Assembly (NCBI GenBank): GCA_900472395.1
Contig: UCHV01000016.1
Location: forward strand, 124,001 to 188,000
Length of the DNA: 64,000 bases
Source: Hyphomicrobiales bacterium
GTDB lineage: Bacteria; Pseudomonadota; Alphaproteobacteria; Rhizobiales; Rhizobiaceae
Direction of reading: 5' to 3'
Below the pieces are notes generated by a model. It was not told where the DNA came from, searched no databases, and saw only the letters and a program-made list of their open reading frames with translations. Positions 7,968 to 16,534 of the stretch are shown here, in pieces. The position numbers and the translations under genes were made by a program. How positions within the stretch are numbered: position 1 is the stretch's first letter; every line of letters starts with the position of its first letter.

Positions 7968-9340
7968 TATTGCTTTACCTCGCCCAACGTAATCGTAACC
8001 GGATCCTGCGTGGAAAAATCGAGAACAACAGGCGCCGGGGCAATGCGGCCGGGATCGGCCTTTGCAAGGCCTTGCTGTTCGCACATGGCTTCGGTTTTCA
8101 CCGGCTGCGACGAAGACGTGTATCCCGCCTTCACCCAGTCACCTTTCGTCCACAAAACGATCTTCTGTCCTTCGCCGGAGGCAAACCGCGCAACAAACAC
8201 ATCTGGTCTGGGTTCGCGAATTTCGACGCTTTCAGCCGACTTCACCAGTTCGGCAGCGGCTCCCATGAAGCAGGCAGCCGGCTTGGCTTGATCCTCATAG
8301 GAAAAGAGGCCGTAATTGCTTTCACGCTCCGCCGGGTCCGGCGAAATGTTCTTCAATTCGTGCATCCACACACCCTTGATGTAAGGGATTGCGGAGGAAT
8401 GCAGGATGAACTGGGCGAAATTATAGGCCGAGGTATCGAGCGGCATGCCGCAATTGCCCTTCGAGGTCGGCCAGCCGAACTCGGTGATATAAAGAGGCGT
8501 CTCGGCTCCGCCGCGAACCTGTTTCAGATCCGCCTGCAGTGTCTCAACCCGCTCGATCATTTCTTCCGCCGTGCGGTCATGCGGATTGGCAGAGCATTGA
8601 TTGTAAAGATGCACGGAAAGCCCATCGGCGCCTTCCATCACGCCATCGCGCACGATCGCCTTGGCCCAGCCCCAATCCTCGTCGTCACCAACGGCACCGA
8701 CAACGATCTTCGCCTTTGGGTTCACCTGCCGGATTTTTTCGACCGCCACCTTGGCGACGCGCACATAATGGCTGGCCGAACGCGGATCGTCCTTCGGACC
8801 TTCGCCCATGATGCGCGCCTGCGGCTTGCCGGTGCCGATATACATGTTCCATTCGTTCCAGATCTCGTAGATCGGATCGTAGTCTTGCGTCAGCTCCACG
8901 GCCTTGCCGACATAATCCTCGAACAGTTCGAGCGCTGAATCGCTCACCGGCGGCACACCGCCTTTGACACCGGAATTGGCAAGACCGAGATTGATCATCG
9001 GCGTGATGCCGGCCTGCGGCAGAAAGTTCATCAACCGACCGGACTTGGCCAGAACCGGACCTGAGGGCGGGAAGTTGAACGACTGCCACGGCATGTAATC
9101 GCGATAGGAGGTCGCGCCTATCTGGGAAAGCTGATCGCGAACCTTGTGGGCATCCTTGTAGCCGAGAACCCGCACCGTACCGAAATGCGTGTTGGCGCCG
9201 ATGATCGGAGCGACAAAGTCCTTGTTCGCAGGCTTTTCGAACGTCACCGACTGCGCCAAGGCCGACGAAGCGCAGGCAAGCACAGTGAAGCAGGCGCTGA
9301 AAAGCGCCGTGCGAAAAGCCTTCGTTTCTACAGTCTTCAT
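7967..9340 (-). CDS. Secreted clan GH-A glycoside hydrolase (GH39/PslG-like) in polysaccharide operon
   Basis: This 457-residue protein starts with a Sec signal peptide (MKTVETKAFRTALFSACFTVLACASSALAQ), followed by a TIM-barrel hydrolase domain. Motifs IYEIWNEWNMY (acid/base Glu about residue 163) and LYITEFGWPTS (nucleophile Glu about residue 287) are the paired strand-4 and strand-7 catalytic sites of retaining clan GH-A enzymes. The context, a periplasmic glycosidase inside an assembly operon, recalls PslG of Pseudomonas, which trims its own polymer. The ATG at 9340 has AGGA 8 nt upstream; an earlier in-frame ATG is less well served. It precedes a GT-B gene with a one-base stop/start overlap. 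Family assignment beyond clan GH-A is tentative. Confidence 0.82.
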   Translation of the reverse strand: MKTVETKAFRTALFSACFTVLACASSALAQSVTFEKPANKDFVAPIIGANTHFGTVRVLGYKDAHKVRDQLSQIGATSYRDYMPWQSFNFPPSGPVLAKSGRLMNFLPQAGITPMINLGLANSGVKGGVPPVSDSALELFEDYVGKAVELTQDYDPIYEIWNEWNMYIGTGKPQARIMGEGPKDDPRSASHYVRVAKVAVEKIRQVNPKAKIVVGAVGDDEDWGWAKAIVRDGVMEGADGLSVHLYNQCSANPHDRTAEEMIERVETLQADLKQVRGGAETPLYITEFGWPTSKGNCGMPLDTSAYNFAQFILHSSAIPYIKGVWMHELKNISPDPAERESNYGLFSYEDQAKPAACFMGAAAELVKSAESVEIREPRPDVFVARFASGEGQKIVLWTKGDWVKAGYTSSSQPVKTEAMCEQQGLAKADPGRIAPAPVVLDFSTQDPVTITLGEVKQ

Positions 9341-9420
9341 GTCGTTTTTCCTGCTTTTGCGCATGTCGTTCGGCTTGAGAGCCGAAATCGCTTGCGACGC
9401 ATGGAATTCGACGAGTGGCC

Positions 9421-10647
9421 TCAAACGGCCACCCGCCCGTCGAAATTCTGGATCTGGTCGATGAATTCGAGATATCGCCCGCCAAGATAGTCCTGGTCGA
9501 ACTCCCCCGCCTTCGATGCAGCATTGGCCTTGTAACGTTCCAGCTTTTCCCGGTCGGCCAGCACCTCTTCCAGCGCGTCACGCCAGGCATTTTTATCGCC
9601 CGGCGGCACCAGAATGCCGTTCTCGTCATGCTGCACCAGTTCCGGAATGCCGCCGACGCGGCTGCCGATGACCGGCACGCTCATGCCCAGCGCCTGGATG
9701 ACGACACCCGGCGAGTTTTCCATCCAGATCGATGGGATGCAGAGCACGTCACTGCCGCCGATATTGTCGATGGCCGTCTGCAGCGGCACGTGGCCGGTGA
9801 ATTCGAGCCATTTGTGATGGCCGAACCGGGCTTGCAGCGCATCCGCATCCTGACCGGAGCCGACCACCTTGAAAGTGAACGGCCATTTTTCGGCCAGTTC
9901 CTCGGCAGCTTCCAAGAGGACATCGACACCCTTGGCAGATTCCAGACGACCGGCATAAACGAAACGCACGATATCGCTCGGCTCGCGCGCCTTTGTCGGC
10001 GGCGGATATTTGTTGGCGTTCAGGATATGCGCCATCGGATAATCGGCCAGCGGTTGAAACATCGCATTGCGCTCCAGGTTCGCCCGCGAGGGGGAACAGA
10101 AGCCGATGCGGCGCATGGCGCGAATGCCGCGGCGCTTGTAACCGGCCGACATCTTGCACGGCCCGCACTGCGTCTCGCAGGTCTTGCCGTCCACGAACAT
10201 CGTCAGCTTGACGCAGGAAAGCGCCATGTCCGGCATCACATACATGACCGGGATATCGCGTTTGCCCAGCTCCGGCAGCACATTGTGGCCGATACCGGTA
10301 ATGTAATGCACGTTGCAGAAATCCGGCTTGAACTCGTCCAGAACCTTGGCCACCATCTTCGGGTTGCGCGGATCGAGGTGATCCTGAAGGTGCCAGAGCG
10401 GTTTCTTGAATTTCGAGACGCCACGGCCCTGCTTGAAGATCGGGTAAGGCCTCGGCATGTAGAGCGCCCAGATCTTCATCCCGTCGACCATCTCGCCGTA
10501 CTTGACCTCGTCCGGAGACTTTGCAGCCGTCAGCACGCCGATCTCGTGGCCCTGTTTCTGCAGCCAGGTCGTGAGGTTGAACGCCGAAATTTCCGCGCCG
10601 CCAAGAATGTTGGGCGGAAACATCGCCGAGATCACCAGAATACGCAT
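9421..10647 (-). CDS. GT4-family glycosyltransferase
   Basis: This 408-residue GT-B enzyme has an N-terminal MRILVISAMFPPNILGGAEI glycine loop, a mid-domain Cys-rich segment (CETQCGPCKM) and a C-terminal domain with FVYAGRLESAKGVDVLLEA. The usual EX7E motif reads ENSPGVVIQ here, so its second acidic residue is replaced by Gln. The GAGG five bases before the ATG supports the start. It sits 84 bp downstream of rmlA and 80 bp upstream of the glycosidase, within the minus-strand operon. Likely role: addition of a sugar to the undecaprenyl-linked unit. The four closely spaced Cys suggest a structural zinc site or disulfide; this is inference. Confidence 0.86.
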   Translation of the reverse strand: MRILVISAMFPPNILGGAEISAFNLTTWLQKQGHEIGVLTAAKSPDEVKYGEMVDGMKIWALYMPRPYPIFKQGRGVSKFKKPLWHLQDHLDPRNPKMVAKVLDEFKPDFCNVHYITGIGHNVLPELGKRDIPVMYVMPDMALSCVKLTMFVDGKTCETQCGPCKMSAGYKRRGIRAMRRIGFCSPSRANLERNAMFQPLADYPMAHILNANKYPPPTKAREPSDIVRFVYAGRLESAKGVDVLLEAAEELAEKWPFTFKVVGSGQDADALQARFGHHKWLEFTGHVPLQTAIDNIGGSDVLCIPSIWMENSPGVVIQALGMSVPVIGSRVGGIPELVQHDENGILVPPGDKNAWRDALEEVLADREKLERYKANAASKAGEFDQDYLGGRYLEFIDQIQNFDGRVAV

Positions 10648-10731
10648 TCACACCTCAAATTGTTGCCGGATTGCTTTGTGCCGGTCGTGCCGCCCTCCTC
10701 CCAAAGGGCGTAATTCTCAACGCTTCGGGCC

Positions 10732-11616
10732 TCAGAAACCCAGGTCGTATTTGGTCTTGGAAAGCTTCATCAGATACTGGCCGTAATTGCTCTTGCCGAG
10801 CTTGACGGCGAGCTTTTCCAGCTGTGCGTCATCGATATGGCCCATGCGGTAAGCGACTTCTTCCGGGCAGGCGATCTTGAAGCCCTGGCGCTTTTCCAAC
10901 GTGCCGACGAAATCGGCAGCATCGAGCAGGCTGTCCGGCGTGCCCGTATCGAGCCAGGCATAACCGCGGCCCATCAGTTCGACCGAAAGCTGGCCCCGCT
11001 CGAGATAGATGCGGTTGACGTCGGTGATTTCGAGCTCGCCGCGCGGCGAAGGCTTCAGGTTGGCGGCGATGTCGATGACCTGTTCGTCGTAGAAATAAAG
11101 ACCGGTGACCGCCCAGTTGCTCTTCGGGTGTTCCGGCTTTTCCTCGATCGACAAGGCCTTCATCGAGGCGTCGAACTCGACCACGCCGTAACGCTCGGGA
11201 TCGGTGACGTGATAGGCAAATACCCGTGCGCCCTTTTCCGTGCCGTCTTTCGGGCGCATCAACTGCGGCAGGCCGTGGCCGTAATAGATGTTGTCGCCAA
11301 GGATCAATGCCGAAGGGTTGGATCCGACAAAATCAGCACCGATGATGAAGGCTTGCGCAAGACCGTCCGGGCTTGGCTGCACCGCATATTCGATGGAAAT
11401 GCCCCACTGGCTGCCGTCGCCGAGCAGCCGCTTGAACGCCTCGTTGTCATGCGGCGTGGTGATGATCAGGATTTCCTTGATCCCGGCCAGCATCAGCGTG
11501 GTCAGCGGATAATAGATCATCGGCTTGTCATAAACCGGCATCAGCTGCTTGGAGACGGCCATGGTGATGGGGTAAAGCCGCGTGCCGGAGCCGCCGGCGA
11601 GAATGATACCCTTCAT
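10732..11616 (-). CDS. rmlA: Glucose-1-phosphate thymidylyltransferase
   Basis: RmlA/RfbA makes dTDP-glucose from dTTP and glucose 1-phosphate, the first step to dTDP-L-rhamnose. The 294-residue sequence has the signature [13 protein letters not shown] at the N-terminus, [16 protein letters not shown], the metal-site region [10 protein letters not shown] and [19 protein letters not shown], all in family positions; length is standard. AGGA lies 6 nt before the ATG. It is the last of the four rml genes, 87 bp after rmlD, and continues into the glycosyltransferase genes. The set of four enzymes makes a rhamnose-containing product very likely. Confidence 0.96.
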   Translation of the reverse strand: MKGIILAGGSGTRLYPITMAVSKQLMPVYDKPMIYYPLTTLMLAGIKEILIITTPHDNEAFKRLLGDGSQWGISIEYAVQPSPDGLAQAFIIGADFVGSNPSALILGDNIYYGHGLPQLMRPKDGTEKGARVFAYHVTDPERYGVVEFDASMKALSIEEKPEHPKSNWAVTGLYFYDEQVIDIAANLKPSPRGELEITDVNRIYLERGQLSVELMGRGYAWLDTGTPDSLLDAADFVGTLEKRQGFKIACPEEVAYRMGHIDDAQLEKLAVKLGKSNYGQYLMKLSKTKYDLGF

Positions 11617-11703
11617 GCTTTTTCCTTCGTGTAAGGGCGGATGTTTCTGGTCCGCACTGATCGCTGGAATGCCTTGGCGCCAAGAGGCGCACAGGCCTGA
11701 TAC

Positions 11704-12597
11704 TTAGCTGTTCGCCTCAGCCAGAAGCCGGTCGAGCACCACCGTCGTCGACTGTTTCCAGTCCGGCAGCACGATACCGTAGGTTTTGGCGAGCTTGTCG
11801 TTCGACAGCCGCGAATTGGCAGGCCGCTTGGCTGGCGTCGGATATTCATCCGTGGTGATGCGGCCGACCGAGACAGCCTTGCCGTTCTTTTCCTTCAGGC
11901 CGGCAAAGATTTCCTCGGCAAACTCCGCCCAGGTCGCTTCACCGCTGCCGGTCAGATGAAAGACACCGCGCAGTTTTGCATCGGGATCGGTTGCAAGACG
12001 TTTGGCAATCGCAATCACCGCATCTGCGATATCGAGCGCGCTGGTCGGCGTACCATGCTGGTCGGCCACGACATTCAGGGCATCGCGGGTTTCCGCCAGC
12101 CGCAACATCGTCTTCACGAAGTTGCCGCCATAAGGTGAATAGACCCATGCCGTGCGCAGGATGGCGTGGTTGGGCGTGGCCGCAGCAACGGCTTCTTCGC
12201 CCGCCAACTTCGACTGCCCATAGACCGAGACCGGACCGGTCGTATCGGTTTCCAGATAGATGCCGTCCTTGTCGCCCGGAAACACATAATCGGTAGACAG
12301 GTGCACGACCGGAATATTCAAGTCGTTTGCCACTTCGGCCAGTGCCTGCGGGCCTTTTGCATTGACGGCAAAGGCCAGTTCCGGCTCACTTTCGGCCTTG
12401 TCGACGGCCGTATAGGCAGCCGCCGAGACGATCGCATCCGGCTTCAGTTCGGCAAGAGTTTTGCGGACCGAGGCCGGATCGGCAAGATCCAGCTCAGGTC
12501 GGCCGACGGCAACGATTTCCACGCCTGCCTGTGGTCCGCGCTCGATCAGCGCGGTCACCACCTGACCCTGTTTTCCCGTGACGGCTATGCGCATCAT
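11704..12597 (-). CDS. rmlD: dTDP-4-dehydrorhamnose reductase
   Basis: RmlD/RfbD carries out the last step of dTDP-L-rhamnose synthesis, reducing the 4-keto group with NAD(P)H. The 297-residue short-chain dehydrogenase fold shows the N-terminal VTGKQGQV nucleotide loop, HLSTDYVFPGDKDG, and the catalytic YGQSKLAGE (YxxxK). The start codon directly abuts the rmlB stop, with ATG codons at 12597 and 12594. It lies between rmlB and rmlA in the same transcription unit. Confidence 0.95.
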   Translation of the reverse strand: MMRIAVTGKQGQVVTALIERGPQAGVEIVAVGRPELDLADPASVRKTLAELKPDAIVSAAAYTAVDKAESEPELAFAVNAKGPQALAEVANDLNIPVVHLSTDYVFPGDKDGIYLETDTTGPVSVYGQSKLAGEEAVAAATPNHAILRTAWVYSPYGGNFVKTMLRLAETRDALNVVADQHGTPTSALDIADAVIAIAKRLATDPDAKLRGVFHLTGSGEATWAEFAEEIFAGLKEKNGKAVSVGRITTDEYPTPAKRPANSRLSNDKLAKTYGIVLPDWKQSTTVVLDRLLAEANS

Positions 12598-13653
12598 TCA
12601 GCCCTTCTTCAGAACGCCGAGACGTTCGCCGGAATAGACGCCCTCACGCAGCGGCTGCCACCACCATTCATTGTCGAGATACCAGCGCACGGTGCGTTCG
12701 ATGCCGCTGTCAAAGTTCTCCTGCGCCTTCCAGCCCAGCTCCGTCTCAAGCTTGGTGGCATCGATGGCATACCGCGCATCGTGACCCGGCCGGTCGGTGA
12801 CGTAGGTGATCAGATCCGCATGCGGCGTCGCCTTGGGACGCAACTCGTCCATCAGCGAGCAGATGCGCTTGACGACATCGATATTGCGGCGCTCGTTGCG
12901 GCCGCCGACATTATATTTTTCACCCAGACGACCACGCGAGGCGATCAGGTCGAGCGCGCGTGCGTGATCCTCGACATAAAGCCAATCGCGGATGTTCACA
13001 CCCTCGCCGTAAACCGGCAGCGGCTTGCCATCCATGGCGTTCAGGATGATCAGCGGGATCAGCTTTTCCGGGAAATGGTAAGGGCCGTAATTGTTGGAGC
13101 AGTTCGATACGACGACCGGCAGGCCATAGGTGCGGTGCCAGGCGATGGCCAGATGGTCACTCGCGGCTTTCGAAGCGGAGTATGGCGAGGACGGATCGTA
13201 AGGCGTGACTTCCTCAAACAGGCCTTCATCGCCGAGCGAACCGTAAACTTCATCGGTCGAAACATGCAGGAAACGAAACGCTTCTTTCCGTGCCGGCGAC
13301 AGGTCGTTCCAGTAATGACGGGCGGCCTCCAGCAGCGAGAACGTGCCCATGACATTGGTCTGAACGAAATCGGCAGCGCCGCTGATCGAGCGGTCGACAT
13401 GGCTTTCCGCGGCCAAGTGCATGATGCGGTCCGGCTTGAACGAGGTCATCGCCTCCGACATCTTCTGCAGATCGCAGATATCGGCCTGCAGGAACTGGTA
13501 GTTCGCGGCGCCCTCGATTTCCTTCAAGGAGGCCAGATTGCCGGCATAGGTCAGCTTGTCGACATTGAGCACTTCGGCGCCAACGTTTTTGACGAGATGG
13601 CGCACGAGCGCCGAACCGATAAAACCCGCTCCGCCGGTCACGAGAATACGCAT
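12598..13653 (-). CDS. rmlB: dTDP-glucose 4,6-dehydratase
   Basis: RmlB/RfbB converts dTDP-glucose to dTDP-4-keto-6-deoxyglucose using bound NAD+. The 351-residue extended SDR has the Rossmann loop [15 protein letters not shown], the active-site [12 protein letters not shown] with the dehydratase Asp-Glu pair, and [11 protein letters not shown] (YxxxK). Length and motif order are normal for the family. It starts 36 bp after rmlC and is followed without a gap by rmlD, so the operon order is rmlC-B-D-A. Confidence 0.96.
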   Translation of the reverse strand: MRILVTGGAGFIGSALVRHLVKNVGAEVLNVDKLTYAGNLASLKEIEGAANYQFLQADICDLQKMSEAMTSFKPDRIMHLAAESHVDRSISGAADFVQTNVMGTFSLLEAARHYWNDLSPARKEAFRFLHVSTDEVYGSLGDEGLFEEVTPYDPSSPYSASKAASDHLAIAWHRTYGLPVVVSNCSNNYGPYHFPEKLIPLIILNAMDGKPLPVYGEGVNIRDWLYVEDHARALDLIASRGRLGEKYNVGGRNERRNIDVVKRICSLMDELRPKATPHADLITYVTDRPGHDARYAIDATKLETELGWKAQENFDSGIERTVRWYLDNEWWWQPLREGVYSGERLGVLKKG

Positions 13654-13689
13654 ATGTCTACTCCGTTATTCGTCAGCTCTGGGCGATAA

Positions 13690-14247
13690 TCAGTAGGTGA
13701 AGGAAGGCGGCAGATCCGCCAGCTTCGGCTGTTTCGTGTCCTTGTCGGACAGGATTGCATTTTCGAGCGGCAACGGCCATTCGATGCCGATCGCCGGGTC
13801 GTTCCAATAAAGGCCGCGGTCGTTCTCGGCACTGTAAGGCGCGGTCACCTTGTAATAGATGATGCTGTCGGGCTCGAGCGTCGCAAAACCGTGCGCAAAA
13901 CCGGCCGGCACCCACAGCTGCTCGCCGTTTTCCTTGGAAAGCTCGGCGCCACACCACTGACCATAGGTCGGCGAACCGACACGAATGTCCACGACGACGT
14001 CGAAAATCCTGCCCGCCAGGCAACGCACCAGCTTGCCCTGCGCAAACGGCTCCAGCTGGAAATGCAGGCCGCGCACCGTGCCGACCGCGGCCGAAAGAGA
14101 CTCGTTTTCCTGTACGAAATCAACGTCTGCAACGTTTTCGCGGAACCAGCCATCCTTGAAAACTTCGGAAAAATATCCCCGGTGATCGCCCAATCGCGTC
14201 GGTGTAATCTTGGCCAAGCCAGCCAGCGGCAATCGTTCGATTTTCAT
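13690..14247 (-). CDS. rmlC: dTDP-4-dehydrorhamnose 3,5-epimerase
   Basis: RmlC/RfbC epimerises C3 and C5 of dTDP-4-keto-6-deoxyglucose. The cupin-fold protein (185 residues from the ATG at 14247) shows TPTRLGDHRGYFSE, the catalytic His in VRGLHFQ, and the catalytic Tyr region IYYKVTAPYSAENDRGLYW. The frame is open about 21 codons further upstream, but homology to the family begins with MKIERLPLAG. It is the first gene of the minus-strand polysaccharide run; the 680-bp region upstream, divergent from ugd, should hold its promoter. Confidence 0.95.
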   Translation of the reverse strand: MKIERLPLAGLAKITPTRLGDHRGYFSEVFKDGWFRENVADVDFVQENESLSAAVGTVRGLHFQLEPFAQGKLVRCLAGRIFDVVVDIRVGSPTYGQWCGAELSKENGEQLWVPAGFAHGFATLEPDSIIYYKVTAPYSAENDRGLYWNDPAIGIEWPLPLENAILSDKDTKQPKLADLPPSFTY

Positions 14248-14927
14248 AACGCACCCGTCAGTTTCATGAGAGCCCTTTTCGGTCAAAAAAGGTATTCTGG
14301 ACAGAGGCATTCGATACGCAGTCCGTTTGCCTCTTCAGAAATTCAGATCGACAGCCCTCGAAGGGTCTGCCGGCGACTTGAATTCCTTGCATTCAGCAAT
14401 GGCCGTAGCCGCAGGTTTGCACTTTTGATGCTGCAAAGCAACATTTTCTGTCTGCCTGTCAACTTTGCCCTTTCACTCTTTCTTCACCAACCCGCCGGCC
14501 GGAATTAGGCGCTGGAATGCGTATGACAAGGGTCACTCAGATATTTAAAAAGTGACCATATTTGGAAACAAAGGTGAATTTCTGTTCATCGCTCAAGATT
14601 GCTCACGGCGGTGGCATTGAGCCCTGTCTGGATCATACGACGCAAATAAAACATATTTGTATCAAAGACATAAAAGCCGCCATAAATATGATGGATCATC
14701 AACTTGTGCGCCCTGCGGCAGAAAAGTCACGATTGAAGGGTTAATTTGGCCTGACCGGTAAACTCGGTTAAGAATGTGGATTGAAAGAACCGGCTTACGC
14801 CCCAGCTAAGGTGGCGCCCACAATCGAATTCTCTGTCAGAAAGTGGCTTTTGTCGTTGTCCTGAAACAGAATTTGACACAATAATGCCGCGCTGCAGCAT
14901 CAACCTAGTCCTAACACGCGAGGGAAT
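14248..14927. other. 680-bp divergent regulatory region between rmlC and ugd
   Basis: No convincing gene is present. The part from 14530 to 14720 is clearly AT-richer than its surroundings. It contains an inverted repeat GGTCACT (14531-14537) / AGTGACC (14551-14557) with a 13-bp AT-rich centre, which could be a regulator site. A TTGACA at 14873-14878, 50 bp before ugd, may be a -35 element but has no good -10 at standard spacing. The length and the divergent arrangement suggest that both polysaccharide operons are controlled here. Confidence 0.5.
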
Positions 14928-16232
14928 ATGCGTATCACCATGATCGGTTCCGGTTACGTCGGTCTCGTCTCCGGCGTCTGCTTTGCGGACTTCGGCCATG
15001 ACGTCATCTGCGTCGACAAAGACAAGTCCAAGATCGACGCTCTCGAAAAGGGCGTCATGCCGATTTACGAGCCGGGTCTCGACCAGATCGTCGCCGAAAA
15101 CGTGAAGTCCGGCCGCCTGACCTTTTCCACCGATGTCGCCGGCAGCGTCAAGGATGCGGATGTCGTGTTCATCGCCGTTGGAACGCCGTCGCGTCGCGGT
15201 GACGGCCATGCGGATCTCTCCTATGTCTATGCCGCCGCGAAGGAAATCGCCGAGCATTGCACCGGCTTCACCGTCGTCGTCACCAAGTCCACCGTACCGG
15301 TCGGCACCGGCGACGAGGTTGAGCGCATCGTCAAGCAGGCCAATCCCGATGCCGATATCGCCGTGGTTTCCAACCCGGAATTCCTGCGTGAAGGCGCCGC
15401 TATCGAGGACTTCAAGCGTCCTGACCGTATCGTCATCGGCCTAGACGACGACCGCGCCCGTGGCGTCATGACCGAAGTCTACCGCCCGCTCTATCTCAAC
15501 CAGGCACCGTTGCTGTTTACCGCGCGCCGCACGTCCGAGCTGATCAAATACGCCGCCAACGGTTTCCTCGCCATGAAGATCACCTTCATCAACGAGATTG
15601 CCGACCTGTGCGAAAAAGTCGGCGCCAATGTGCAGGACGTGTCCCGCGGCATCGGCCTCGACGGCCGTATCGGCGCAAAGTTCCTGCATGCCGGCCCGGG
15701 TTACGGCGGTTCCTGCTTCCCGAAGGATACGCTGGCACTCGCCAAGACCGCGCAGGACCATGAAAGCCCGGTGCGCCTGATCGAGACCACGATTTCGATC
15801 AACGACAACCGCAAGCGCGCCATGGGCCGCAAGGTCATCTCGGCGCTTGAAGGCGATGTTCGCGGCAAGAAGATCGCCGTGCTCGGCCTCACCTTCAAGC
15901 CCAACACCGACGACATGCGCGACAGCCCGGCGATTGCGGTCATCCAGACCCTGCAGGACGGCGGCGCAACCGTTGCCGCCTACGATCCGGAAGGCATGGA
16001 AAACGCCAAAAAGCTGATCGAAGGCATCGAATACGTCGCTGGTCCCTATGAAGCGATCGCCGATGCCGATGCCATCGTCATCGTGACGGAGTGGAACCAG
16101 TTCCGCGCCCTCGATCTGCCGCGCGCCAAGGGCATGATGAAGAGCCCTATCCTGGTCGACCTGCGCAACATCTACCGCCCGGCGGAAGTTGCAAAGCACG
16201 GTTTTGCCTATCACGGCATCGGCCTGCACTAA
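14928..16232 (+). CDS. ugd: UDP-glucose 6-dehydrogenase
   Basis: The enzyme oxidises UDP-glucose to UDP-glucuronate with two NAD+, supplying the acidic sugar of many rhizobial polysaccharides. The 434-residue protein has the N-terminal Rossmann motif MIGSGYVGLVSGVCFADFGH, the TKSTVPVGTGDEV region, YAANGFLAMKITFINE, the catalytic Cys in GGSCFPKDTLAL, and a second Rossmann-like C-terminal domain with GLTFKPNTDDMRDSPA. Motifs and length are standard for RkpK/Ugd proteins. It is divergent from rmlC and followed 302 bp later by the Wzc-like gene. It also feeds other pathways, so its role is not exclusive to this locus. Confidence 0.95.
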   Translation: MRITMIGSGYVGLVSGVCFADFGHDVICVDKDKSKIDALEKGVMPIYEPGLDQIVAENVKSGRLTFSTDVAGSVKDADVVFIAVGTPSRRGDGHADLSYVYAAAKEIAEHCTGFTVVVTKSTVPVGTGDEVERIVKQANPDADIAVVSNPEFLREGAAIEDFKRPDRIVIGLDDDRARGVMTEVYRPLYLNQAPLLFTARRTSELIKYAANGFLAMKITFINEIADLCEKVGANVQDVSRGIGLDGRIGAKFLHAGPGYGGSCFPKDTLALAKTAQDHESPVRLIETTISINDNRKRAMGRKVISALEGDVRGKKIAVLGLTFKPNTDDMRDSPAIAVIQTLQDGGATVAAYDPEGMENAKKLIEGIEYVAGPYEAIADADAIVIVTEWNQFRALDLPRAKGMMKSPILVDLRNIYRPAEVAKHGFAYHGIGLH

Positions 16233-16280
16233 GCCGCTCATGACCGGGCGGCGACCATCAGGACGCCGCTCGGCTGATCG

Positions 16281-16312
16281 ATTGATACCGTAGTCAATTG
16301 ATGCAGTAGTCA
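16281..16312. repeat. Tandem 16-bp direct repeat upstream of the Wzc-like gene
   Basis: Two abutting 16-bp units, ATTGATACCGTAGTCA and ATTGATGCAGTAGTCA, match at 14 of 16 positions. They lie 222 bp before the chain-length regulator gene and 48 bp after ugd. Head-to-tail half-sites of this kind can bind response regulators. The rest of 16233-16534 shows no gene; the Shine-Dalgarno AGGAG is at 16524-16528. Confidence 0.45.
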
Positions 16313-16534
16313 GGGGCCCCGGCATGTTGCCTTTGGCAGCGCCGGGCCATTTCCTTAATTTCGTCGGAGATGACGTGATGATGTCTTCTTCGAAGTGGCG
16401 GCAAGGCTGTCCTTGACGCAACAACTCTCGCAGCCGTTACTGCGGCTGCCTCGGAAACCCAGATCCTTGCCCGGAGGCCGACCATGGCAACCGGTTTAAT
16501 GCGATAGCCATTCAGGGACCATGAGGAGCACTTG

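Noticed and set aside
12166..13689. 507-codon plus-strand open frame
   Set aside because: Covers rmlB and part of rmlD in antisense; the rml genes have full catalytic motifs.
14562..14744. 60-codon plus-strand ORF in the rmlC-ugd gap
   Set aside because: No ribosome binding site, no coding bias, and it lies in AT-rich regulatory DNA.
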